From JACQAI01 sp035507915 (GTDB lineage Bacteria; Pseudomonadota; Alphaproteobacteria; Elsterales; Elsteraceae): a stretch of DNA of 13,413 nt. Below the pieces are notes generated by a model. The model was not told the origin of the DNA, made no database searches, and saw only the letters and a list, made by a program, of their open reading frames with translations. The stretch spans positions 1-13,413 of the forward strand of contig DATJNS010000044.1 in NCBI GenBank assembly GCA_035507915.1, given 5' to 3'. Shown here piece by piece: positions 6,301-13,413 of the stretch; the first letter of the stretch is position 1, and the number at the start of each line of letters is the position of its first letter. The position numbers and the translations under genes were made by a program.

Positions 6301-7835
6301 GCCGCCTGGCGCCCGCGGCGCGGCTCCTCGCGGCCGCGCAGCGGCACCTCCTTGAGCGCGAAGGCGCCGACCAGCGCGCACGCCGACAGGACGGCCGCGA
6401 CCGAGAAGACCATCGCGAAGGCGTGCCGGATCGTGTGGCTGAGCGACAGCAGCAGCGCCGGCGTCAACGCGCCGCTGCTCTCGTCGAGATGGAACAGCGC
6501 CAGGCCCGGCGCGGCGCCGAGCGCCTCGTGGCCGGGCACCGCGACGGCGCCGGCGTCGAGGTCGCCGATCAGCACCGCGCTCAGCAGCGAGACCACGAAC
6601 GCGCCGCCCATCAGGCGGAAGAACATCAGGCACGACATGCCGATCCCGGTGTCGCGGATGTCGAGCGCGTTCTGCACGACGACCGTCATCGGCGACAGCT
6701 GGAAGCCGAACGACAGGCCGAGCAGCGTGGTCGCCGTGACGTCGAACAGCGGAAGGTGACCGAGACCGATCAGCGCGATCAGGCCGCACATCACCGTCGT
6801 CGTCGCGGTGCCGATGATCGGGAAGATGCGATAGCGCCCGGTGCGGCTGACCAGCTGGCCCGCCGTGAACGAGCCCAGCACCGCGCCCACCGTCAGCGAG
6901 ATCAAGCGGATGCCCGCCTGGTTCGCCGGCATGGCGCCGACCAGCTGGTAGTTGATCGGCACCAGCATGACGAGCGCGATCATCACGCCGGAGTTCAGGA
7001 ACGAGATCAGGCTCGACAACGAGAACGTCCGGTTGGCGAACAGGCGGAGCGGCAGCATCGGGTCGCTCGCCACGCGCTCGCGCATGATCAGGCCGCCGAT
7101 GAAGAGCACGCCGAGCAAAATCGGGCCGACTACCTCGATCGACAGCCAGCCGCCGGCTTTCTGGGCCTGCCCGACGCCGAGCAGGATCGGCGTCGTCGCG
7201 CAGAGGATCAGGATCGCGCCGGCCCAGTCGATCACCGGCTTGCGCGTCGGCACCGGCAGGCGCTTGAGCGCGCGGTTCGACAACGCGAACGCACCCGCGG
7301 CGATCGGCAGGTATGTCCAGAAGATCCAGTGCCACGACAGGTAGTCGACGAACAGGCCGCCGAGCACGGGACCCATCGCGTTCGAGACCGTGAACACGCT
7401 GGTGAAATAGCCCTGGATGCGACCGCGCTCGCGCGGCGGCACGATGTCGGCGACCGTCGCCTGCGAGACCGCGCGCAGACCGCCGCCGCCGATGCCCTGA
7501 ACGATGCGCGCCGCGATCAGCTCCGGCATCGAGTGCGACAGCGCGCACAAGACGGCGCCGCCGGCGAACAGCAAGATCGCGCTCAGCAGCAGCTTGCGCC
7601 GGCCGTAGAGATCGCTCAGGCGCCCATAGATCGGCGTCGTGATCGTCGAGGCGACGAGATAGGCCGAGACCACCCACGGGATGAGCTGCCAGCCGTCGAG
7701 GTCGCGCGCGATCGCGGTCAACGAGGTCGCGACGATGGTCTGGTCGAGGCTGGCGAGCAGCATCGCCAGCACCAGGCCGATCATGATCGACGCGACCTCG
7801 GGCCGCGAGAAGGTGATTGTTTCGGGACCCGCCAT
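6288..7835 (-). CDS. MFS multidrug exporter, DHA2 (EmrB/QacA-type, 14 helices)
   Basis: The 515-residue inner-membrane protein is a drug:proton antiporter of the DHA2 group. The first helix leads into the family motif LDQTIVATSLTAIARDL, followed by the loop motif YGRLSDLYGRRK between helices 2 and 3. Further landmarks are QGIGGGGLRAVSQATVADI (helix 4), ERGRIQGYFTSVF, and motif C in helix 5 (SNAMGPVLGGLFVDYL). The total length and the long second half fit 14 transmembrane helices rather than 12. The C-terminal tail is short and basic (REEPRRGRQ). The Shine-Dalgarno before the ATG is weak. The gene is divergent from the KstD-like gene with 32 nt between starts, so both promoters must overlap coding sequence. 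No EmrA-type adaptor or TetR/MarR regulator is present here. Substrates unknown. Confidence 0.94.
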   Translation of the reverse strand: MAGPETITFSRPEVASIMIGLVLAMLLASLDQTIVATSLTAIARDLDGWQLIPWVVSAYLVASTITTPIYGRLSDLYGRRKLLLSAILLFAGGAVLCALSHSMPELIAARIVQGIGGGGLRAVSQATVADIVPPRERGRIQGYFTSVFTVSNAMGPVLGGLFVDYLSWHWIFWTYLPIAAGAFALSNRALKRLPVPTRKPVIDWAGAILILCATTPILLGVGQAQKAGGWLSIEVVGPILLGVLFIGGLIMRERVASDPMLPLRLFANRTFSLSSLISFLNSGVMIALVMLVPINYQLVGAMPANQAGIRLISLTVGAVLGSFTAGQLVSRTGRYRIFPIIGTATTTVMCGLIALIGLGHLPLFDVTATTLLGLSFGFQLSPMTVVVQNALDIRDTGIGMSCLMFFRLMGGAFVVSLLSAVLIGDLDAGAVAVPGHEALGAAPGLALFHLDESSGALTPALLLSLSHTIRHAFAMVFSVAAVLSACALVGAFALKEVPLRGREEPRRGRQAAAAD

Positions 7836-7867
7836 CAGGCTCGGAAGCCGGGGATTAAGACGGCATT

Positions 7868-9646
7868 ATGGCTGCCATGACCAACTCAGCAAGCGTCGTG
7901 CCGCCGACCGACCGCTGGGACGCCGAAATCGACCTGCTGGTCGTCGGCGCCGGCGCGGCCGGCATGACGACCGCCCTGGTGGCCGCGCTCGAGGGCCTCA
8001 AGGTCCTGGTGTGCGAGAAGTCGAGCCAGGTCGGCGGCACCACGGCGACCGCCGCCGGCACCATCTGGGTCCCCGGCTCGAGCCAAAGCCGGCGCGCCGG
8101 GCTCGCCGACTCGCCCGAGGCGGTGCGGCGCTATCTCGACGGCGAGCTGGCGGAGTTGGCGTCCGATCCGGTCGCCGACCGGCGCCGGCGCGCCTTCCTC
8201 GAGACCGGCCCGGAGGCGCTCGACTACCTGGAGGCGCGCAGCGCCGTCGTCTTCGTGGCGCCGGCCAAGCATCCCGACTACCACGCGCGGTCGGGCGCGG
8301 CGCTGGCGGGCCGCGCGCTCATCCCCCCGCCGTTCGACGGCCGCACGCTCGGCGCCGACTTCGCCCTGGTGCGGCCGCCGCTGCCCGAGTTCATGGTTCT
8401 GGGCGGCATGATTGTGGGCAAGGACGACATCCCGCCGCTGCTGGCGCCGTTCGCCTCGTTGCGCGCGCTGCGCCATGCGCTTGGGCTCCTGCTGCGCCAC
8501 GCCGGCGATCGCCTGCGTCATGCCCGCGGCACCCGCCTGGTGATGGGCAATGCGCTGGTCGGCCGCCTGCTCTTCAGCCTGCGCGCCCAAGGCGTGCCGA
8601 TCTGGCTCGACAGCCCGGTGCGCGCGCTGGTGCAGGACGGCGGCCGCGTGCTCGGCGCGGTGGTGGCGAGCCCGTACGGCGGCCGGCGCGTGCGCGCGCG
8701 GATCGGTGTCGTGCTGGCCGGCGGCGGCTTCGCGGCCAGCGCCGCCTGGCGCGCCCGCCTGCTGCCGCAGCCGACGGCCGCGTACACGCCGGCCTTCGAC
8801 GGCGCCGCCGGCGAGGGCCTGGCGCTCGCCGAGGCGCTCGGCGCCGCGCTCGACGACGATCCCGCGCGCGGCGGCCTCTGGACCCCGGTCTCGGTGCTGC
8901 GCCGCGCCGACGGCAGCGAGGCGGTCTATCCCCACATCCTGCTCGACCGCGCCAAGCCGGGCCTGATCGCGATCAACCGCGCCGGCCGGCGGTTCGTCAA
9001 CGAAGCTGACTCGTACCACGACTTCGTGCTCGGCATGTATCGCGCGCACGCCGGCGTGCCGACGATCCCCGCGCATCTGGTGTGCGACCGTCGGTTCATC
9101 CGTCGCTACGGCATCGGTCTCATCCACCCGGGCACGCGGCGGCTGCGCCGCTTCATCGACGCCGGCTACTTGATCGCGGCCGACACGCTGGCGGACCTCG
9201 CACGCCGTCTCGGCGTCGATCCGGCGGCGCTCGCCGACACCGTGGCGCATCACAACCGCTGCGCCGAGACCGGCATCGACGATGCCTTCGGGAAGGGCGC
9301 GAGCGAGCTCAACCGTTTCAACGGCGATCCGCTGCATCAGCCGAACCCGTGCCTCGGCCCGATCGCCGAGCCGCCGTTCTTCGCCGTCGCGGTATGGCCG
9401 GGCGTGCTGGCGACCAGCGCCGGCCTCAAGACCGACGAGCACGGCGTCGTCCAGGATCGCGCCGGCGCGGCGATCCCGGGGCTCTACGCCTGCGGCAACG
9501 ACATGGCCTCGGTGATGCGCGGCGCCTATCCGGGGCCCGGCACGACCTTGGGGCCGGCGCTCGTGTTCGGCTACCGCGTGGCGCTGCACGCCGCCGGCAA
9601 GCCGGTCCAAGCGGGACGCAACGCGCCCACCGCATCGTCGGATTGA
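7868..9646 (+). CDS. FAD-dependent dehydrogenase, 3-ketosteroid delta1-dehydrogenase (KstD)-like
   Basis: The 592-residue flavoprotein belongs to the fumarate reductase/KstD group. A Rossmann FAD motif VVGAGAAG lies at residues 25-32, followed by LKVLVCEKSSQVGGTTA. Towards the C-terminus are LATSAGLKTDEHG and GLYACGNDMASVMRGAYPGP. Three tyrosines fall at KstD catalytic contexts: Y138 (PDYHARSG), Y383 (FVNEADSYHDF) and Y554 with G558 (YPGPG). In the Rhodococcus KstD1 the corresponding residues are, from memory, Y119, Y318, Y487 and G491. KstD enzymes dehydrogenate C1-C2 of 3-ketosteroid A rings; relatives act on other cyclic ketones, and no steroid genes are nearby, so the substrate is open. 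It is about 80 residues longer than KstD1, part of it between the first two tyrosines. No signal peptide is seen. ATG at 7877 is an alternative start. Secure as a family, moderate for the KstD label. Confidence 0.87.
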   Translation: MAAMTNSASVVPPTDRWDAEIDLLVVGAGAAGMTTALVAALEGLKVLVCEKSSQVGGTTATAAGTIWVPGSSQSRRAGLADSPEAVRRYLDGELAELASDPVADRRRRAFLETGPEALDYLEARSAVVFVAPAKHPDYHARSGAALAGRALIPPPFDGRTLGADFALVRPPLPEFMVLGGMIVGKDDIPPLLAPFASLRALRHALGLLLRHAGDRLRHARGTRLVMGNALVGRLLFSLRAQGVPIWLDSPVRALVQDGGRVLGAVVASPYGGRRVRARIGVVLAGGGFAASAAWRARLLPQPTAAYTPAFDGAAGEGLALAEALGAALDDDPARGGLWTPVSVLRRADGSEAVYPHILLDRAKPGLIAINRAGRRFVNEADSYHDFVLGMYRAHAGVPTIPAHLVCDRRFIRRYGIGLIHPGTRRLRRFIDAGYLIAADTLADLARRLGVDPAALADTVAHHNRCAETGIDDAFGKGASELNRFNGDPLHQPNPCLGPIAEPPFFAVAVWPGVLATSAGLKTDEHGVVQDRAGAAIPGLYACGNDMASVMRGAYPGPGTTLGPALVFGYRVALHAAGKPVQAGRNAPTASSD

Positions 9647-9668
9647 TCGCGGGCGCTTCGACGGTTCC

Positions 9669-9694
9669 GGAACACGGTTCGCGCAAATTCCGTT
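9669..9694 (+). promoter_or_regulatory. Candidate EcfG (general stress response) promoter
   Basis: GGAAC (9669-9673) and CGTT (9691-9694) are separated by exactly 17 nt. This fits the GGAAC-N16/17-CGTT consensus known for the alphaproteobacterial ECF sigma factor EcfG, which is controlled by PhyR/NepR. Transcription would start near 9700, about 55 nt before the small membrane-peptide gene. Reading the other GGAAC and GTTCC occurrences in the window by eye, I found no second site with proper spacing. Confidence 0.6.
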
Positions 9695-9756
9695 GGCTTG
9701 GCGAGACGCCTTGCGCGAGCGCGCATGCGGCGAAACTTGGCTCGGGAGATCACGCG

Positions 9757-9834
9757 ATGCGCGGCATTCTGCTCTGGCTGCTCGGGATTCCGATCCCGGT
9801 CGTCATTCTGCTCTACCTGTTCCACGTCATCTGA
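9757..9834 (+). CDS. 25-residue single-helix membrane peptide
   Basis: The short frame runs from ATG 9757 to TGA 9832-9834. It starts MRGILLWLL, continues GIPIPVVILLYLF, and consists almost entirely of one hydrophobic segment with a single positive charge near the N-terminus, so it should insert in the inner membrane. A good Shine-Dalgarno, GGGAG, lies 8 nt upstream, and the candidate EcfG promoter is about 55 nt upstream. The PIP kink in mid-helix recalls short stress-related membrane peptides found in alphaproteobacteria, but I cannot name a family. It stands alone between the KstD-like gene (110 nt upstream) and the convergent rho gene (37 nt downstream). Possible roles include membrane stabilisation or modulating a partner protein; this is inference. 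Confidence 0.6.
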   Translation: MRGILLWLLGIPIPVVILLYLFHVI

Positions 9835-9848
9835 GACGTGGCGAGCTC

Positions 9849-9871
9849 GGCGGCCGGATCGCGGCGGCCGC

Positions 9872-9872
<1 letters not shown>
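9849..9872. terminator. GC-rich hairpin between the membrane peptide and rho
   Basis: GGCGGCCG (9849-9856) pairs perfectly with CGGCCGCC (9865-9872) around an 8-nt loop, in the 37-nt gap between convergent genes, touching the last base of the rho stop codon. There is no T-run, so it may stabilise 3' ends rather than terminate by itself. Confidence 0.35.
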
Positions 9873-11308
<1,436 letters not shown>

Positions 11309-11369
11309 TGATGGGTACCGTGTGGGAGGTGGCCGCGGGCGGCGGATGCGCCGGGCTATGCCGTTGAGG

Positions 11370-11387
11370 GCCGGTCGATCGACCGGC
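11370..11387. other. Perfect 18-bp palindrome in the rho leader
   Basis: GCCGGTCGATCGACCGGC is self-complementary over all 18 bases. As RNA it forms a 7-bp stem with a GAUC tetraloop; as DNA it could be an operator. It lies about 60 nt downstream of the likely rho transcription start and about 60 nt before the ATG. No T-run follows on either strand. Confidence 0.55.
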
Positions 11388-11394
11388 GACGCGT

Positions 11395-11420
11395 CCTGTC
11401 TTGGAGGGGACGGGAGATTG
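11395..11420 (-). promoter_or_regulatory. C-rich, G-poor tract in the rho leader (possible rut-like site)
   Basis: Read on the minus strand, the RNA would contain CTCCCGTCCCCTCC within a 26-nt stretch with few G residues. Such C-rich single-stranded RNA is what Rho binds. Rho represses its own synthesis by early termination in several bacteria, so this could be an autoregulatory rut site. The assignment is inference from composition. Confidence 0.35.
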
Positions 11421-11446
11421 GCCTCGGCTGGGCCTCTCGGGCGCCA

Positions 11447-11475
11447 GATGTAACCAAAGCCGAAACCGCTGTCAA
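11447..11475 (-). promoter_or_regulatory. Candidate sigma-70 promoter for rho
   Basis: On the minus strand a perfect -35 TTGACA (11470-11475) is followed after exactly 17 nt by TACATC (11447-11452) as the -10. Transcription would begin near 11440, giving a leader of about 130 nt. It sits in the gap after hemJ, so rho can be expressed apart from the hem genes. TGTAAC (11449-11454) and GTTACA (11484-11489) form an inverted hexamer pair around it. Confidence 0.55.
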
Positions 11476-11502
11476 ACGGAGATGTTACACGGGAAACCTC
11501 GT

Positions 11503-11952
11503 CTAGAAAGGTTTCACGACAATGAAGATCACGATGCCGACCACCAGAACGGCCGGGATTTCATTGACGATCCGATAGAAGCGCGCGCCGTGCCGATTGC
11601 GATCTTCGGCGAATGCCGTCCGCCAGCGCGCGAAGACATGATGGAGCACGGTCAACCCCGCGACCAGCACGAGCTTCAGGTACATCCAGGCGGCGTGCCA
11701 GTCGACGACGCCCGGCGTCGCCAGCAGCAGGCCGCCGAACACGAACGCGCCGACCATCGCCGGGTTCATGATGCCGCGCAGCAACCGCCGCTCCATCACC
11801 TTGAACGTCTCGGACTGCGCCGAACCCACCAGCGCATCGCTGTGATAAACGAACAATCGCGGCAAATAGAGCAGACCCGCCATCCAGGCAATGATCGAGA
11901 CGATGTGCAGCGCCTTGATCCAAGGATAGAGCGCGCTCAGGGCCGCGCTCAT
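11503..11952 (-). CDS. hemJ: Protoporphyrinogen oxidase HemJ (CopD-like membrane protein)
   Basis: HemJ is the membrane-bound enzyme that oxidises protoporphyrinogen IX to protoporphyrin IX in many bacteria lacking HemG/HemY. The 149-residue protein begins with LYPWIKALHIVSIIAWMAGL and LYLPRLFVYH, the hallmark of the family, including the conserved helix-1 histidine (H16). It continues through helix 2 (AMVGAFVFGGLLLATPG), helix 3 (YLKLVLVAGLTVLHHVF, with a conserved-looking His pair) and a last helix ending in VVKPF. Four transmembrane helices fit the usual length of about 145. The ATG at 11950-11952 is chosen because it overlaps the hemH stop as ATGA and because the family motif starts within ten residues. 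The frame also extends further upstream, to 12015, but that part lies inside hemH. Its neighbours place it squarely in haem synthesis. Confidence 0.93.
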   Translation of the reverse strand: MSAALSALYPWIKALHIVSIIAWMAGLLYLPRLFVYHSDALVGSAQSETFKVMERRLLRGIMNPAMVGAFVFGGLLLATPGVVDWHAAWMYLKLVLVAGLTVLHHVFARWRTAFAEDRNRHGARFYRIVNEIPAVLVVGIVIFIVVKPF

Positions 11953-12986
11953 GCCGCGCTCGCCATCGCGCACGCCATGGTCGCCGGACACAGCCGGTGC
12001 CCCGCGCCGGAGCAAGCCCCGGGCTCGCGTGCCATCGCATCACGCACCAGCCGCGCCAAGCCGTCGATGAACAGGGGGTCGTTGCCGACGGTTGGCACAC
12101 GCACGAACCGTGGCACGCCCGCCTGTTCCGCCAAATGGCGATACTCGATGTCGAGTTCGACCAGAGTCTCGGAATGCTCCGACACGAACGCGATCGGACA
12201 GACCACGATCGGGACCCGATCGGCGCCGGCACGACGGATCTCGTCGTCGGTCGACGGCCCGATCCATTCGAGCGGACCGACTCGGCTCTGGTAGCACACG
12301 ACCCAATCGAGCGCGGGCACGCCGACCGCCGCAACGACAGCCGCCACTGTGCGCTCGACCTGCGCTTGGTAAGGATCGCCGCCCGCCACCACCCGCTTCG
12401 GCAGACCATGCGCGGAGAACAGCACCCGGGCACGGCCTTCGAGGCCGCCGTCACGCAACGCGGCCCTCACATGCCCCGCCGTCGCCGCGACGAATCCCGG
12501 ATCATCGGGATAACAGCAGACCAGCCGACTCGGCGTCGACAGCCCGGCCGCGTGCGCCGCCCGCTGCCATTCCGCAACCGACGACCGCGTCGTCGTTGTC
12601 GAGAATTGCGGATAGAGCGGCAGCAGGACGACCTGGTGCGGCGCGAAACGCGCGACGGCCTTCGCCGTCTCGACCGCCCGCGGCCGCCAGTACCGCATGG
12701 CGATGAAGACGCGCAGCGTCTCCGCATCACCAAGCGCCGCGGTCAGCGCATCGGCCTGCGCTTGCGTGTTTGCCAACAGCGGCGAGCCGCCCCCCAGGCG
12801 CTCATAGATGCGCTCCGCCACGCCGGCGCGGCGGTGGGCGATCAGGCGCGCCAAGATCGGGCGCAGCGGCCATGGCACACGGATGATCGCCGGGTCGCTG
12901 AACAGGTTGACGAGAAAGGGCTTCACGGTCGCGACCGAGTCGGGTCCGCCGAGATTGAACAGCACCACTGCAATACGTGGGTTCAC
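11949..12986 (-). CDS. hemH: Ferrochelatase
   Basis: HemH inserts ferrous iron into protoporphyrin IX to make protohaem. The 345-residue protein starts with IAVVLFNLGGPDS, continues with YERLGGGSPL, and has AMRYWRP, LLPLYPQFSTTTT and LFSAHGLPKRVV with the catalytic histidine H193. CYQSRVGPLEWIGPSTDDEI and VSEHSETLVELDIEY carry the conserved glutamate E273. The 80-residue spacing of H193 and E273 equals that of the human pair H263/E343. The start is GTG at 12984-12986, which overlaps the hemE stop as GTGA; the stop overlaps the hemJ start as ATGA, so translation of the three genes is probably coupled. The C-terminal tail carries three cysteines (C325, C333, C339), and a Cys pair lies at 157-158, suggesting a [2Fe-2S] cluster like those known in some bacterial ferrochelatases; this is inference. 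Confidence 0.95.
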   Translation of the reverse strand: MNPRIAVVLFNLGGPDSVATVKPFLVNLFSDPAIIRVPWPLRPILARLIAHRRAGVAERIYERLGGGSPLLANTQAQADALTAALGDAETLRVFIAMRYWRPRAVETAKAVARFAPHQVVLLPLYPQFSTTTTRSSVAEWQRAAHAAGLSTPSRLVCCYPDDPGFVAATAGHVRAALRDGGLEGRARVLFSAHGLPKRVVAGGDPYQAQVERTVAAVVAAVGVPALDWVVCYQSRVGPLEWIGPSTDDEIRRAGADRVPIVVCPIAFVSEHSETLVELDIEYRHLAEQAGVPRFVRVPTVGNDPLFIDGLARLVRDAMAREPGACSGAGHRLCPATMACAMASAA

Positions 12987-13413
12987 GCGTGCACCAGTCG
13001 CACGAGCTCGGCCACGTGCTCGGGCGGCGTTTCCGGCAATATGCCGTGTCCCAGGTTGAAGACGAACGGGCCACCACCGAGCGCGCTACGGATGCGAGCG
13101 ACTTCCGCCGCGAGCGCGGCGCCACCGACCACGAGAATCTGGGGATCGAGATTGCCCTGCAACGTATGGCGCGGTTGCAGACGTTGACGAGCCCAATCCA
13201 GCGGCACGGTCGTGTCGAGTCCGAGGCCTGCGGTACGCACAGTCTCGCTCACCGCGAGATAATTGGCTCCCACACCACGTGGAAACAGGATCACGGGAAC
13301 CGCAGGATGACGCTCTCTCAGCCGTTCCACGATCCGCGCATTCGGCTCGATGACCCAGCGCTCGAAGGCCGGGGCAGCCAGTACCCCAGCCCATGACTCG
13401 AACAGCTGGATGA
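12983..13413 (-). CDS. hemE: Uroporphyrinogen decarboxylase, C-terminal part (5' end outside window)
   Basis: HemE decarboxylates the four acetate side chains of uroporphyrinogen III to give coproporphyrinogen III, in the cytoplasm. The frame is open from the end of the window to TGA at 12983-12985, giving about 143 C-terminal residues. Diagnostic segments are QLFESWAGVLAAPAFERWV, VILFPRGVGANY, GLDTTVPLDWAR, LQGNLDPQILVVGG and the near-invariant FVFNLGHGILPETPPEHV. The end is normal, with no truncation other than the window edge. The stop overlaps the GTG start of hemH by four bases, which places hemE first of the visible genes in a hemE-hemH-hemJ unit. The identification is very secure. Confidence 0.96.
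   Translation of the reverse strand, partial: IQLFESWAGVLAAPAFERWVIEPNARIVERLRERHPAVPVILFPRGVGANYLAVSETVRTAGLGLDTTVPLDWARQRLQPRHTLQGNLDPQILVVGGAALAAEVARIRSALGGGPFVFNLGHGILPETPPEHVAELVRLVHA

Noticed and set aside
6423..7880. Plus-strand open frame of 485 codons opposite the MFS gene
   Set aside because: Its translation is Arg/Gln/Asp/His-rich with no motif; the minus strand shows textbook MFS motifs and helices.
7886..9610. Minus-strand open frame of 574 codons opposite the KstD-like gene
   Set aside because: Antisense shadow; the plus strand carries the FAD motif and active-site residues.
11503..12015. HemJ starting further upstream, at 12015
   Set aside because: The additional 21 residues lie within hemH and do not resemble HemJ; the ATGA overlap at 11949-11952 gives the natural start.
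13267..13320. Second EcfG-like site (GGAAC near 13289 and CGTT near 13321)
   Set aside because: The spacing is over 20 nt, and it lies inside hemE coding sequence in the opposite orientation.

Overview
The window is GC-rich bacterial DNA, almost certainly from an alphaproteobacterium. The basis is the hemE-hemH-hemJ-rho gene order, a two-domain cold-shock protein next to purC, an intergenic palindrome of the GTCATGCTCGGG...CCCGAGGATGAC type that is common in that class, a tripartite-tricarboxylate-type (Bug) binding protein, and a site fitting the EcfG general-stress promoter. A Rhodospirillales-like or Rhizobiales-like host is a guess. I saw no tRNA, rRNA, CRISPR array, transposase or phage gene.

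Layout. (1) Positions 1-3681, plus strand: an accessory operon-like run made of the tail of one LVIVD beta-propeller protein, an NHL/PAL-like beta-propeller, a periplasmic Bug-type solute-binding protein, and a second, complete LVIVD protein. The Bug gene appears to start inside an intergenic inverted repeat, one arm of which would encode most of its signal peptide. The second LVIVD protein carries a helical insertion that closely resembles sigma-70 region 3. (2) 3682-5431, minus strand: a double cold-shock-domain gene followed after 19 nt by purC, ending at a palindrome shared with the convergent LVIVD gene. (3) 5607-9646: a nitroreductase-family flavoprotein (plus), a 14-helix DHA2-type MFS exporter (minus), and a KstD-like FAD dehydrogenase (plus), the last two divergent with only 32 nt between starts. 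(4) 9647-9834: a candidate EcfG promoter driving a 25-residue membrane peptide too short for ordinary gene calling. (5) 9872-13413, minus strand: hemE (partial), hemH and hemJ, joined by 4-nt stop/start overlaps, then rho with its own candidate promoter and a structured, C-rich leader. Rho has about 60 extra residues between its RNA-binding and ATPase domains.

How the parts work together. HemE, HemJ and HemH act in late haem biosynthesis. Rho is the global termination factor and may autoregulate through its leader. The propeller/Bug run has the look of an undescribed uptake-and-processing cassette: a periplasmic binding protein with putative cytoplasmic propeller proteins, one of which keeps three histidines at the spacing of a PAL zinc site. 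Its substrate cannot be read from the sequence. It is the best candidate here for an undescribed system, followed by the stress-promoter/micropeptide unit.
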